A DNA stretch of 64,000 nucleotides from Mimachlamys varia (Eukaryota; Mollusca; Bivalvia; Pectinida; Pectinidae), in NCBI GenBank assembly GCA_947623455.1, contig OX392527.1, forward strand, positions 10,040,001-10,104,000, read 5' to 3'. This document shows, one piece after another, positions 36,401 through 51,400 of the stretch; position 1 is the first letter of the stretch, and each line of letters begins with the position of its first letter. Below the pieces are notes generated by a model. It saw nothing but the letters and a program-made list of their open reading frames with translations, was not told where the DNA came from and made no database searches. The translations under genes were made by a program, and so were the position numbers.

Positions 36401-39400
36401 GAGGTGACAGGATGGTGTTCTTACCTAGATCAATGATACTGTCCTGATACAGGGAGTCAAGTCTTACTGATGTCAAGTGTTATAGACCTCAGAGGTGACA
36501 GGATGGTGTTCTTACCTAGATCAATGATACTGTCCTGATACAGGGAGTCAAGTCTTACTGATGTCAAGTGTTATAGACCTCAGATGTGACAGGATGGTGC
36601 TCTTACCTAGATCAATGATACTGTCCTGATACAGGGAGTCAAGTCTTACTGATGTCAAGTGTTATAGACCTCAGAGGTGACAGGATGGTGTTCTTACCTA
36701 GATCAATGATACTGTCCTGATACAGGGAGTCAAGTCTTACTGATGTCAAGTGTTATAGACCTCAGAGGTGACAGGATGGTGTTCTTACCTAGATCAATGA
36801 TACTGTCCTGATACAGGGAGTCAAGTCTTACTGATGTTAAGTGTTATAGACCTCAGAGGTGACAGGATGGTGTTCTTACCTAGATCAATGATACTGTCCT
36901 GATACAGGGAGTCAAGTCTTACTGATGTCAAGTGTTATAGACCTCAGAGTTGACAGGATGGTGTTCTTACCTAGATCAATGATACTGTCCTGATACAGGG
37001 AGTCAAGTCTTACTGATGTCAAGTGTTATAGACCTCAGAGGTGACAGGATGGTGTTCTTACCTAGATCAATGATACTGTCCTGATACAGGGAGTCAAGTC
37101 TTACTGATGTCAAGTGTTATAGACCTCAGAGGTGACAGGATGGTGTTCTTACCTAGATCAATGATACTGTCCTGATACAGGGAGTCAAGTCTTACTGATG
37201 TTAAGTGTTATAGACCTCAGAGGTGACAGGATGGTGTTCTTACCTAGATCAATGATACTGTCCTGATACAGGGAGTCAAGTCTTACTGATGTCAAGTGTT
37301 ATAGACCTCAGAGGTGACAGGATGGTGTTCTTACCTAGATCAATGATACTGTCCTGATACAGGGAGTCAAGTCTTTACTGATGTCAAGTGTTATAGACCT
37401 CAGAGGTGACAGGATGGTGTTCTTACCTAGATCAATGATACTGTCCTGATACAGGGAGTCAAGTCTTACTGATGTCAAGTGTAATAGACCACAGGGGTGA
37501 CAGGATGGTGTTCTTACCTAGATCAATGATCGATACTGTCCTGATACAGGGAGTCAAGTCTTACTGATGTCAAGTGTTATAGACCTCAGAGGTGACAGAA
37601 TGGTGTTCTTACCTAGATCAATGATACTGTCCTGATACAGGGAGTCAAGTCTTACTGATGTCAAGTGTTATAGACCTCAGAGGTGACAGGATGGTGTTCT
37701 TACCTAGATCAATGATACTGTCCTGATACAGGGAGTCAAGTCTTACTGATGTCAAGTGTTATAGACCTCAGAGGTGACAGGATGGTGTTCTTACCTAGAT
37801 CAATGATACTGTCCTGATACAGGGAGTCAAGTCTTACTGATGTCAAGTGTTATAGACCTCAGAGGTGACAGAATGGTGTTCTTACCTAGATCAATGATAC
37901 TGTCCTGATACAGGTTGTCAAGTCTTACTGATGTCAAGTGTTATAGACCTCAGAGGTGACAGGATGGTGTTCTTACCTAAATCAATGATACTGTCCTGAT
38001 ACAGGTTGTCAAGTCTTACTGATGTCAAGTGTTATAGACCTCAGAGGTGACAGAGTGTTGTTCTTACCTAGATCAATGATACTGTCCTGATACAGGGAGT
38101 CAAGTCTTACTGATGTCAAGTGTTATAGACCTCAGAGGTGACAGGGTGTTGTTCTTACCTAGATCAATGATACTGTCCTGATACAGGGAGTCAAGTCTTA
38201 CTGATGTCAAGTGTTATAGACCTCAGAGGTGACAGAGTGTTGTTCTTACCTAGATCAATGATACTGTCCTGATACAGGGAGTCAAGTCTTACTGATGTCA
38301 AGTGTTATAGACCTCAGAGGTGACAGAGTGTTGTTCTTACCTAGATCAATGATACTGTCCTGATACAGGGAGTCAAGTCTTACTGATGTCAAGTGTTATA
38401 GACCTCAGAGGTGACAGGATGGTGTTCTTACCTAGATCAATGATACTGTCCTGATACAGGGAGTCAAGTCTTACTGATGTCAAGTGTTATAGACCTCAGA
38501 GGTGACAGGATGGTGTTCTTACCTAGATCAATGATATGGTCCTTCTCTAGGATCTTTAGTGAAGCCAGATCAGTCAGAAGATGCTGCCAGCGAATTTTAC
38601 AAAAAGGAAGTAAAAATTGCTGCCCATCTTTAGTGGTTAAAAAGGCTGAACTTTTATCTTTTCCTGCATCAATGACAAAAGAATATGAAAAATATCATAC
38701 AAATAACATTATGGTTCAATGGAAGTGAAGCACTTTTATTAATGCCACATCAATTCTGTGTAAATTTATACTGGTCAATAACAGTAAAACTGTCCCCCTC
38801 ATTAATAAGATCCATTTACTTAACTTTAAACTCATATTATTGGTATTTTTCACTTTTCAATAACATAAGTTTTTATCTTGGGTATTAGAATTTTGTGTTT
38901 GGTATTTTTTAATGATTTCCCCCGGCCAAGTTAGTTATGGATAAATTAAATACCTGTTGAAGTAGACGGGCTGTTGAAGAAGTTGTCACAATCTGTGGTA
39001 AGGTCTTTGTTGGTGCCGGACCAGGTAGGGTTAAGTCTGATAAACATCCACTGTGTCAAAAAGACCATAGAGACCATATAAGGATATAGATTTCATGATA
39101 AAAGTAATATTTTGAATGGATGAATTAGTTTAATTTTTGAAGTAATTTTATTTGTGTCTCACTATCAAATTAAAAATTAAGGATACAGACTTGACATAAC
39201 TGAGACAAAGTAAAGATACAGATTTGACATAACTGAGAAAAAGTAAGGATACAGACTTGACATACAATGTGTAACTGAGAAAAAGTTAGGATACAGACTT
39301 GACATAACTGAGACAAAGTAAAGATACAGACTTGACAGACTTGACATAACTGAGACAAGTTAAGGATACAGACTTGACATAACTGAGACAAAGTAAAGAT

Positions 39401-42400
39401 ACAGACTTGACATACCTGAGACAAAGTAAGGATACAGACTTGACATACCTGAGACAAAGTAAGGATACAGACTTGACATAACTGAGACAAAGTAAGGATA
39501 CAGACTTGACATAACCGAGACAAAGTAAAGATACAGACTTGACATAACTGAGACAAGTTAAGGATACAGACTTGACATAACTGAGACAAAGTAAAGATAC
39601 AAACTTGACATAACTGAGACAAGTTAAGGATACAGACTTGACATAACTGAGACAAAGTAAAGATACAAACTTGACATAACTGAGACAAAGTAAGGATACA
39701 GACTTGACATACCTCAGACAAAGTAAGGATACAGATTTGACATAACTGAGACAAAGTAAGGATATAGACTTTACATTACTGAGACAAAATAAAGATACAA
39801 ACTTGACATTACTGAGACAAAGTAAGGATACAGACTTGACATAACTGAGACAAAGTAAAGATACAGACTTGACATAACTGAGACAAAGTAAGGATACAGA
39901 TTTGACATTAAAGTGCACTCCTCTTTATATCATGTTGCATTTGTCCGACAAAAACATGATATAAAGAGGAATGTGACATTAAGAGAAACATGTTTTTTCC
40001 TCATCTTTTTCATGATATAAAGAGGAATGTGATATTAACAGGGGTGATATTAAGTTGAGTCCACTGTACTATTTTATCTAACTATTAATGCAATAACACT
40101 AGTATCACAAATTATGTATAATCTGCCTTTTACTTTGTAACTCCATCAAAATTATATCCTGCATCCATCCAAAATACTTATTACCCCCCCCCCCCCCCCC
40201 CCCTCTCGGTACAAACAACATTTTAAAACACCAAACTTAAAGATGTTAATACATCTCTATAATCCCCACTAGTTCCTAGCTATTGGTTGAATGAATAGAA
40301 TAATTCAGCTTATCCAAGCAAAATGAGCAGCAGGGGCTCACATAAATATACCCCACCCCCACACAGTGGTTAAATGTGACCTATGGCCATTTGACCTAGA
40401 ATTTCATTGTGTGATGGGGTTATGGTGCGAGTATGAACCAAATCTGTACAGGGGTTCATGAGATATCTTGTACACAATCTTTTTATTCCAAAAGTGGCCA
40501 ACGTTGAACTTTGTCCTTAAACCTTGACAACTAAAATGAAATCCAGTGTAAAAATTTGTTTTGTGATGTATGGTGTGACTATAAACCAAAACTTACAAGA
40601 GGTTTTCAAGATACAGTTAAACCCCCCCTAACTTTAGCTCGTGGGGACCTGATAAATAGGTCGAGGAAGATATGGTTTTCAAATAATCCAAGGTTGATTG
40701 AACGTGTACGAACTTGTTTTGGACCAAATGAACTGTTCGAAAAATGTGGGGTATTCGAGTAAACTAGGTTGGAGTAAGTGGGGTTTTATGTATGTTGTAC
40801 ACAAGGTCCAGATGGACAGACAAAGTGATAACTATATACTCCCCTTCGATTAAGAAATACCTAAAATAATACACCTGGTAAGAAATTCACTAATAAAACA
40901 ATATATAACTGAACCATGGAAATAAATAAACACTGCTATCTGAAACCCTTACCCTTTCTGGGAGTTCATTCAGAAGGAAAATCTTTCTGAGACAGGACCT
41001 TAGTATTGTCTATGGGCCAGATCAGATAATAACAAAACAAATATTATAAATGTATATCTGAATGAATTCAATTTCCATTTAATTTGTAAGTAACTGCTCT
41101 ACCACAGTCTCTGATAAAGTCACTGTATTTGTAAGATAATGATACCTTTTTCAAAAGAGTGTAGACATCCATTTCTACCTGCATCACAGATAAATCAGGG
41201 GAGGTAATCAGGTCTGCCATCATATCAACACTGCAATCATTACAAAAACCAGCTTTATACCAGAACTGTTACAGGAAAGTGTTAAACAAATCACAGTGAC
41301 TAAATATGTTTTTTAAATAAGAGGCATAACTTCCTTAAAAGAAGCTAAAAAATCCAGATATAACATACATTATTGTATATCAAACTTCTATAAAAATAAT
41401 CCCTACATTTAGTCGAGATCAAACCCAACAACTTGACTGCAGTAATTAACCAGTAATTATTATAATGAAAAGTTTTTTTTGTGATGTTTGTTCAAGGGCA
41501 AAATATGTGAGTTTAAAAAAGTTCCAAGATTGGTTATGCATTAAATTAAATTAAAGAATATTTTGAACTTCAATTGGCCATAACTTTGGAATATAATAAT
41601 ATGATGTGGTGTAAAATCATGGGCATTCATTAATAACTTGCACCATTTGACCACGTTTTAATAAAATTGATCACAGTTACAGCCATTACACAACACTTGT
41701 GTATAGTGACCTGGCTACCAAGCAACCAAAATTTCTACAATTTCTTTGGACTTACATTGACCAGTAGGTTAGAGTAGGGTTGATACCAGTACCTTATTCC
41801 TTGAAGGAGCTGTGGGCTTACATTGACCAGTAGGTTAGAGTTGGGTTGATACCAGTACCTTACTCCCTGGAGGAGCTGTGGGCTTACATTGACCAGTAGG
41901 TTAGAGTTGGGTTGATACCAGTACCTTACTCCCAGGAGGTGCTGTGGGCTTACATTGACCAGTAGGTTAGAGTAGGGTTGATACCAGTACCTTACTCCCT
42001 GGAGGAGCTGTGGGCTTACATTGACCAGTAGGTTAGAGTAGAATTGATACCAGTACCTTACTCCCTGGAGGAGCTGTGGGCTTACATTGACCAGTAGGTT
42101 AGAGTAGGGTTGATACCAGTACCTTACTCTCTGGAGGAGTTGTGGGCTTACATTGACCAGTAGGTTAGAGTAGGGTTGATACCAGTACCTTACTCCCTGG
42201 AGGAGCTGTGGGCTTACATTGACTAGTAGGTTAGAGTAGGATTGATACCAGTACCTTACTCCCTGGAGGAGCTGTGGGCTTACATTGACCAGTAGGTAAG
42301 TGTCGGGTTGATACCAGTACCTTACTCCCTGGAGGAGCTGTGGGCTTACATTGACCAGTAGGTAAGTGTAGGGTTGATACCAGTACCTTACTCCCTGGAG

Positions 42401-45400
42401 GAGCTGTGGGCTTACATTGACCAGTAGGTAAGTGTAGGGTTGATACCAGTACCTTACTCTCTGGAGGAGCTGTGGGCTTACATTGACCAGTAGGTTAGAG
42501 TAGGGTTGATACCAGTACCTTACTCCCTGGAGGAGCTGTGGGCTTACATTGACCAGTAGGTTAGAGTAGGGTTGATACCAGTACCTTACTCCCTGGAGGT
42601 GCTGTGGGCTTACATTGACCAGTAGGTTAGTGTAGGGTTGATACCAGTACCTTAATCCCTGGAGGAGATGTGGGCTTACATTGACCAGTAGGTTAGAGTA
42701 GGGTTGATACCAGTACCTTACTCCCTGGAGGAGCTGTGGGCTTACATTGACCAGTAGGTTAGAGTAGGATTGATACCAGTACCTTACTCCCTGGAGGAGC
42801 TGTGGGCTTTCGTTGACCAGTAGGTTGGAAAGGAGCCAGCTGCAACAATCCTGAGTGATATTCTGGAGGGCATACCTTCTACTGGCAGTGTAGTACAAAC
42901 ATACTGTCTGTCCACTATGTAACAAGGAATTAAATACACATTCAGACAGTGGCATCAAAAGACTACATGTTAGAAGTCGATGTTAAATATCAATTAGGGT
43001 TGAGGGGTTACCAATAGACATGTTTCTTCATTATAATAACTACATTAAAACAGTATCATCTGCGTATTGTCATATTTTATTTCAATAAAATCAAGTCTTA
43101 TTCAGTACACTTATTTTTTTATTTTTTTTTTAATTGAGGACATACACAATGTATGTTCTGCAGTGACACATCTGGTTTTATTCACACATATTTGTAGCTG
43201 CAGGTGATTGGCAGTCAGGTAACAATACAAAAGGAGATAACACTTTAAAAATGTACAATGAAACAAATGTTAGTGATTGTTTTTACTTAAACATGGTGTG
43301 TTGTTGTTTAATATAGCAAAAATAAGTAACTTGTTAAAGAACCTAATATACCAGGGCTCTCTCTCACTTTAGTGTGAATGGGGCAGGGGCTTTCAGAATT
43401 GTGAAAATTATCACGGTATTGACTAAAATTGTGAAAATTTAAGATATTGACAAATATAAGAAAACAACTAAAAATTTCTTCTCTATATCTATATATAATC
43501 TATAAAGATTCAAAGTAGTTTATTGTTGTTTTAGAAGTCTAAAGCTCTGTCTCTTAATACTCTAAATTTGTTAATAGCATTCTGTAACTTAACACGGAGG
43601 CAATTGTGAAAATCAGCTTGAGCGATTGTGAAAAAAACATATTATTTTAGATTGGGAATAGGGCCGAAATTCTACAGCCCAGCGAGAGCCCTGTATACAA
43701 ATATTTTATACATTACTATGAAGAAGAAACTTACCTGATTGTATCTTTCATCATAGAGGAACATTGCTCAATTAATCCTTCCTACAAAAGAAATGCAAAA
43801 ACAGTGTACCAGGTACAATGTCTACCAATGCAATGTCATGACAGATTATCCTATATGATGATTCAGCCACTACAGAATCACATTATCAGCCACTACAAAA
43901 TCATGTTATCAGCCACTACAGAATCACATTATCAGCCACTACAGAATCACATTATCAGCCACTACAGAATCATATTATCAGCCACTACAGAATCATATTA
44001 TCAGCCACTACAAAATCACATTATCAGCCACTACAAAATCACATTATCAGCCACTACAAAATCACATTATCAGCCTCTACAAAATTACATTATCAGCGAC
44101 TACAAAATTATATTATCATTTAAAAACCTACTCTAATGAAATAAAAGTATGATATTATGATAAGTTAACCCATAATAAATTACCATACATAAAATGAGAT
44201 ATGGAAAGAACAGAAATTACTCTACTAACCTACCCATGTATTTAAGTCACAGAAGGTCATTGTAATGCCATTCATTCTCTAAAACATTCACTATTTCCAA
44301 CAATTTCTTTACCATGGCTACTGTCACAGGGTCCCGCGAAAGCTTTCTTTACAAATTGTATATTTTGAATCACTTGACATTAGACGGCGGCCATTTCAAA
44401 CAGATTTCTGGAATCTGTGGTTATCTTTTTAGAAATAGGAGGCGACAGTCAGTTAACAATTATGAATTCCATACATATACATACCAACTGTAGCAACATA
44501 GCGGCAGCCAACACATTCACAACCTGTACAGGTTTGATGAAAACGTAATCCTTATACAGGGAACCTAATGCGATCTTCAGGGCTGAAAGAAACATTCATT
44601 GCTGATGAAAGATAAAAATTTTAGACTAAATGAGACAACTGTTCTAAGATATACACCAAATGTGTTTCTGCTTCAGTCTGTTAACTTGTCTTTTGTATGG
44701 TTACCAACAAATGATCAAGGTAAGAGGTGTGAGAAAGAGGCTGTTGTTTTGAAAGTATTGGGACATGCAAAAAATAATGTATAAGACAGAATATATTTGT
44801 CCTCTACAATAGTTCTTATCCCCGTACCCTTGGCCTTCAAATAAATATTTGTATCTTCTATATTAATTTAGATCCAAGGTACTGTACCTTCTCCAGTAAA
44901 AGTTGTATCTTCTACATCAATTTAATTGCCTTACAGGCAGGGCATAAGAACTGTACCTGTTGCCCCCAATTGCATGATTCGTAAGAGGCGACTGAATTAG
45001 GGATCTCATATTTTCTCTTATTTCTTTTAAAATTTCTCCTTTATACTGCCTCACTTTCGGCCTTTAATTGAGTGTTCACCGCTGTGATGAAAACTTTGAG
45101 TTCTATCCGCTAGAGACATACAAGAGTCTCAAACTAGAAAATGTCTGTAAGACATGTAAATGCCCTAGTCATCATGTAAAATTACTTTCAGTGAATGAAG
45201 TTGCTATGTGCTTATACTGAATCAGGAGGGTTAAGTGTTACACATAGCGTGTGTGACCTTGGCCTTGACCTTTGAACTCTGAAGCACAACAATGTCCAAG
45301 ATATACTCATACTTGACCTTTGTATAAAGTTTGATAAAAATCTGTCCACAAATGAAGTTGCTGCATGCTTATATTCGATTGGGATGGTTAAGTGTTTATA

Positions 45401-48400
45401 TAAAGAAAGTCTGCCCTTGGCCTTGACCTTAAGACTTAGAACCCTGAAGCACAACGATGTCCAAGATATATCCATACATGTACTTGATCTTTGTATGTAG
45501 TTTTATAAAAAAGAAAGCAAAAAATGTGTTAAAGAATTATATCGTTGTGTGCTTATGTTGAATTTGAACGGAACAGAAAGACACGGACCATGCCTATACT
45601 CCTTTCCCTCTGTTAAATGGTGTGTGCATAGAAATGGTGGTTACAACTACTGGCTTGATCATCAGTACTATGGAAGTGGAGTGACTGGTTCACCTGTTGT
45701 CAGTATAATGTGACTGGGTGCGGGTGTTCTGCTAGGGCCTTCGGTATATACAAGTTGTGGACTATTGCAAGGAGGCTTACATGAACCTACAACAGTCTTT
45801 CAAAATGTTGTTGACTTTCCTTTCCTGGAATAAAACCTAAAAAAGGATCTACTGTACCTTTAATAATATCTAGGTATTTCACTTACACTGTACCCATAAT
45901 AATATCGATGGCATTTCACTAACACTGTCCCTTCAATAATACCTACTAGGTATTTCACTTACACTGTCCCTTTATTGATATTTATATATTTAACCTATAT
46001 GGATTAAGATCCACTGTACTTCCATTAATATTCATTTCACCTCGGTTAATTGAGAATTATTTTATTATCAAAGAGCTAGTACAGTACTTTACCTTCTTCG
46101 TTAATATTGGTATCGGCCACATCAACGTAAATCTCAGACTGTGAGGACTCCTTCCAGGAACCGCTGAACATACAGGAGAAGTACGGCGACTATAAAGTAA
46201 CAAACAGGAGAAGTACGGCCACTATAAAGTAACATACAGGAGAAGTACGGCGACTATAAAGTAACAAATAGGAGAAGTACGGCGACTATAAAGTAACAAA
46301 TAGGAGAAGTACGGCCACTATAAAGTAACATACAGGAGAAGTACGGCCACTATAAAGTAACAAACAGGAGAACTACAGCGACTATAAAGTAACATACAGC
46401 AGAAGTACGGTGACTATAAAGTAACATACAGGAGAAGTACGGCGACTATAAAGTAACAAACAGGAGAAGTACGGCGACTATAAAGTAACATACAGGAGAA
46501 GTACGGCGACTATAAAGTAACATACAGGAGAAGTACGGTGACTATAAAGTAACAATCAGGAGAAGTACGGTGACTATAAAGTAACATACAGGAGAAGTAC
46601 GGTGACTATAAAGTAACAAACAGGAGAAGTACGGCCACTATAAAGTAACAAACAGGAGAAGTATGGCGACTATAAAGTAACATACAGGAGAAGTACGGCG
46701 ACTATAAAGTAACACACAGGAGAAGTACGGTGACTATAAAGTAACAAACAGGAGAAGTACGGCCACTATAAAGTAACATACAGGAGAAGTACAGCGACTA
46801 TAAAGTAACAAACAGGAGAAGTACAGCGACTATAAAGTAACAAACAGGAGAAGTACAGCGACTATAAAGTAGCATACAGGAGAAGTACGGCGACTATAAA
46901 GTAACATACAGGAGAAGTATGGCGACTATAAAGTAACAAACAGGAGAAGTACGGCGACTATAAAGTAACATACAGGAGAAGTACAGCGACTATAAAGTAA
47001 CAAACAGGAGAAGTACAGCGACTATAAAGTAACATACAGGAGAAGTACGGTGACTATAAAGTAACATACAGGAGAAGTACAGCGACTATAAAGTAACATA
47101 CAGGAGAAGTACAGCGACTATAAAGTAACATACAGGAGGAGTACAGCGACTATAAATTAACAAACAGGAGAAGTACAGCGACTATAAAGTAACATACAGG
47201 AGAAGTACGGTGACTATAAAGTAACATACAGGAGAAGTACAGCGACTATAAAGTAACATACAGGAGAAGTACAGCGACTATAAAGTAACATACAGGAGGA
47301 GTACAGCGACTATAAATTAACAAACAGGAGAAGTACAGCGACTATAAAGTAACATACAGGAGAAGTACGGCCACTATAAAGTAACATACAGGAGAAGTAC
47401 AGCGACTATAAAGTAACATACAGGAGGAGTACAGCGACTATAAAGTAACAAACAGGAGAAGTACAGCGACTATAAAGTAACATACAGGAGAAGTACAGCG
47501 ACTATAAAGTAATATACAGGAGAAGTACAGCGACTATAAAGTAACATACAGGAGAAGTACAGCGACTATAAAGTAACAAACAGGAGAAGTACAGCGACTA
47601 TAAAGTAACAAACAGGAGAAGTACGGCCACTATAAAGTAACAAACAGGAGAAGTACGGCCACTATAAAGTAACATACAGGAGAAGTATGGCGACTATAAA
47701 GTAACATACAGGAGAAGTACGGCCACTATAAAGTAACATACAGCAGAAGTACAGTGACTATAAAGTAACATACAGGAGAAGTACAGTGACTATAAAGTAA
47801 CATACAGGAGAAGTATGGCGACTATAAAGTAACATACAGGAGAAGTACAGTGACTACAAAGTAACATACAGGAGAAGTACAGTGACTATAAAGTAACATA
47901 CAGGAGAAGTACGGCCACTATAAAGTAACATACAGGAGAAGTACGGCCACTATAAAGTAACAAACAGGAGGAATACGGCGACTATAAAGTAACATACAGG
48001 AGAAGTACGGCGACTATAAAGTAACATACAGGAGAAGTACGGCCACTATAAAGTAACATACAGGAGAAGTACGGTGACTATAAAGTAACAAACAGGAGAA
48101 GTACGGCGATTATAAAGTAACATACAGGAGAAGTACAGCGACTATAAAGTAACAAACAGGAGAAGTACAGCGACTATAAAGTAACAAACAGGAGAAGTAC
48201 AGCGACTATAAAGTAACAAACAGGAGAAGTACAGCGACTATAAAGTAACATACAGGAGAAGTACGGCCACTATAAAGTAACATACAGGAGAAGTACGGCG
48301 ACTATAAAGTAACATACAGGAGATGTACGGCGACTATAAAGTAACAAACAGGAGAAGTACGGTGACTATAAAGTAACATACAGGAGAAGTACAGCGACTA

Positions 48401-51400
48401 TAAAGTAACATACAGGAGAAGTACGGAGACTATAAAGTAACAAACAGGAGAAGTACGGAGACTATAAAGTAACATACAGGAGAAGTACAGCGACTATAAA
48501 GTAACATACAGGAGAAGTACGGAGACTATAAAGTAACAAACAGGAGAAGTACAGCGACTATAAAGTAACATACAGGAGAAGTACGGAGACTATAAAGTAA
48601 CAAACAGGAGAAGTACAGCGACTATAAAGTAACATACAGGAGAAGTACGGCCACTATAAAGTAACATACAGGAGAAGTACGGAGACTATAAAGTAACATG
48701 CAGGAGAAGTACGGTGACTATAAAGTAACATACAGGAGAAGTACGGTGACTATAAAGTAACATACAGGAGAAGTACGGCCACTATAAAGTAACATACAGG
48801 AGAAGTACGGCCACTATAAAGTAACATACGGGAGAAGTACGGAGACTATAAAGTAACATACAGGAGAAGTACAGCGACTATAAAGTAACAAACAGGAGAA
48901 GTACGGAGACTATAAAGTAACATACAGGAGAAGTACAGCCACTATAAAGTAACATACAGGAGAAGTACAGAGACTATAAAGTAACAAACAGGAGAAGTAC
49001 AGAGACTATAAAGTAACAAACAGGAGAAGTACGGAGACTATAAAGTAACATACAGGAGAAGTACGGCAACCATAAAGTAACATACAGGAGAAGTACAGCC
49101 ACTATAAAGTAACATACAGGAGAAGTACAGCCACTATAAAGTAACATACGGGAGAAGTACGGCAACCATAAAGTAACATACAGGAGAAGTACAGCGACTA
49201 TAAAGTAACATACAGGAGAAGTACGGCGACTATAAAGTAACAAACAGAAGAAGTACAGCGACTATAAAGTAACAAACAGGAGAAGTACGGCAACTATAAA
49301 GTAACAAACAGGAGAAGTACGGCAACTATAAAGTAACATACAGGAGAAGTACGGCCACTATAAAGTAACATACAGGAGAAGTACGGCGACTATAAAGTAA
49401 CATACAGGAGATGTACAGCGACTATAAAGTAACATACAGGAGAAGTACGGTGACTATAAAGTAACATACAGGAGAAGTATGGCCACTATAAAGTAACATA
49501 CAGGAGATGTACAGCGACTATAAAGTAACATACAGGAGAAGTATGGTGACTATAAAGTAACATACAGGAGAAGTACGGCAACTATAAAGTAACATACAGG
49601 AGAAGTACGGCCACTATAAAGTAACAAACAGGAGAAGTACGGTGACTATAAAGTAACATACAGGAGAAGTACGGCCACTATAAAGTAACATACAGGAGAA
49701 GTACGGCCAATATAAAGTAACATACAGGAGAAGTACGGCGACTATAAAGTAACAAACAGGAGAAGTACGGCCACTATAAAGTAACATACAGGAGAAGTAC
49801 GGCCACTATAAAGTAACAAACAGGAGAAGTACGGCAACTATAAAGTAACATACATGAGAAGTACAGCAACTATAAAGTAACATACAGGATAAGTACAGCG
49901 ACTATAAAGTAACATACAGGAGAAGTACGGCGACTATAAAGTAACAAACAGGAGAAGTACGGCCACTATAAAGTAACATACAGGAGAAGTAAGGCCACTA
50001 TAAAGTAACATACAGGAGAAGTACAGCGACTATAAAGTAACATACAGGAGAAGTACGGCCACTATAAAGTAACATACAGGAGAAGTACAGCCACTATAAA
50101 GTAACATGCAGGAGAAGTACAGCGACTTTAAAGTAACAAACAGGAGAAGTACGGTGACTATAAAGTAACATACAGGAGAAGTACGGCCACTATAAAGTAA
50201 CAAACAGGAGAAGTATGGTGACTATAAAGTAACATACAGGAGAAGTACGGCCACTATAAAGTAACATACAGGAGAAGTATGGTGACTATAAAGTAACAAA
50301 CAGGAGAAGTACGGTGACTATAAAGTAACATACAGGAGAAGTACGGCCACTATAAAGTAACATACAGGAGAAGTACGGCCACTATAAAGTAACATACAGG
50401 AGAAGTACAGCGACTTTAAAGTAACAAACAGGAGAAGTACGGTGACTATAAAGTAACATACAGGAGAAGTACGGCCACTATAAAGTAACATACGGGAGAA
50501 GTACGGCCACTATAAAGTAACATAACACAAAGCTTTAGAGATATTCCTGCCATACAGTCATCTTCAGTTATGTATAAAGAAACATGACACAAAGGCTTCA
50601 GAATTCTTCTTACAACACTGTCATAATAACAGCGTATATGTTAACGTTTCTGTTATGAGATTAAAAATCAAAATTTAATGTAGCCGTCAAGATCAGAATG
50701 CATAATGCATATGTTCTTATAACTTGATTATATATACTATACAATACCTGAAATAAGTACAGTTTATATAGATACAGCTGTGATATACTGTATAGATACT
50801 ATACCCTAGATAAGTACAGTTTATATATATAAAGCTGTGATATACTGTATAGATACTATACCCTCGATAAGTACAGTTTATATATATATATATAGCTGTG
50901 ATATACTTTATATATACCCGAGATAAGTACAGTTTATGTTGATATAGCTGTGATATACTGTATATATACTATAAAGATATAGCTGTGATATACTGTATAT
51001 GTACTATACCTGAGATAAGTACAGTTTATATATACATTGTATATAGCTGTGATATACTGTATATTTACCTGAGATAAGTACGGTTTATGTTGATATAGCT
51101 GTGATATACTGTATATATACCTGAGATAAGTACAGTTTATGTTGATATAGCTGTGATATACTGTATATATACTGTAAAGATATAGCTGTGGTATACTGTA
51201 TATATACTATAAAGATATAGCTGTGATATACTGTATATATACCTGAGATAAGTATAGTTTATGTTGATATAGCTGTGACATTCTGTATATATACTATAGA
51301 GAATAAAAGATATAGCTGTGATATACTGTATATATACCTGAGATAAGTACAGTTTATGTTGATATAGCTGTGATATACTGTATATATACTATAAAGATAT

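Noticed and set aside
39170..39918. Minus-strand ORFs of about 200 codons with LSQLCQVCIL repeats.
   Set aside because: They are open only because the 33-bp period is a multiple of three. No start context, splice link or conserved domain.
40968..41005. Candidate minus-strand exon (IFLLNELPER) between GMCL1 exons 7 and 8, with AG and GTAAGG edges.
   Set aside because: Exon 7 joins exon 8 directly in phase 0 to give KKWMFIRLNP, the conserved family order. Adding this segment would break that block.
42776..42782. Nearer exon 6 donor GGA/GTAAGG as the true splice site.
   Set aside because: It would leave phase 0 and create TGT TGA at the start of exon 7. The AAG/GTACTG site gives the conserved ...GVSVDMM reading.
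43735..44112. Intron 4 23-bp array as an acceptor-seeded array (TTTTGTAG shared with exon 5).
   Set aside because: Eight AT-rich bases near any acceptor are expected by chance; no exon bases are shared.
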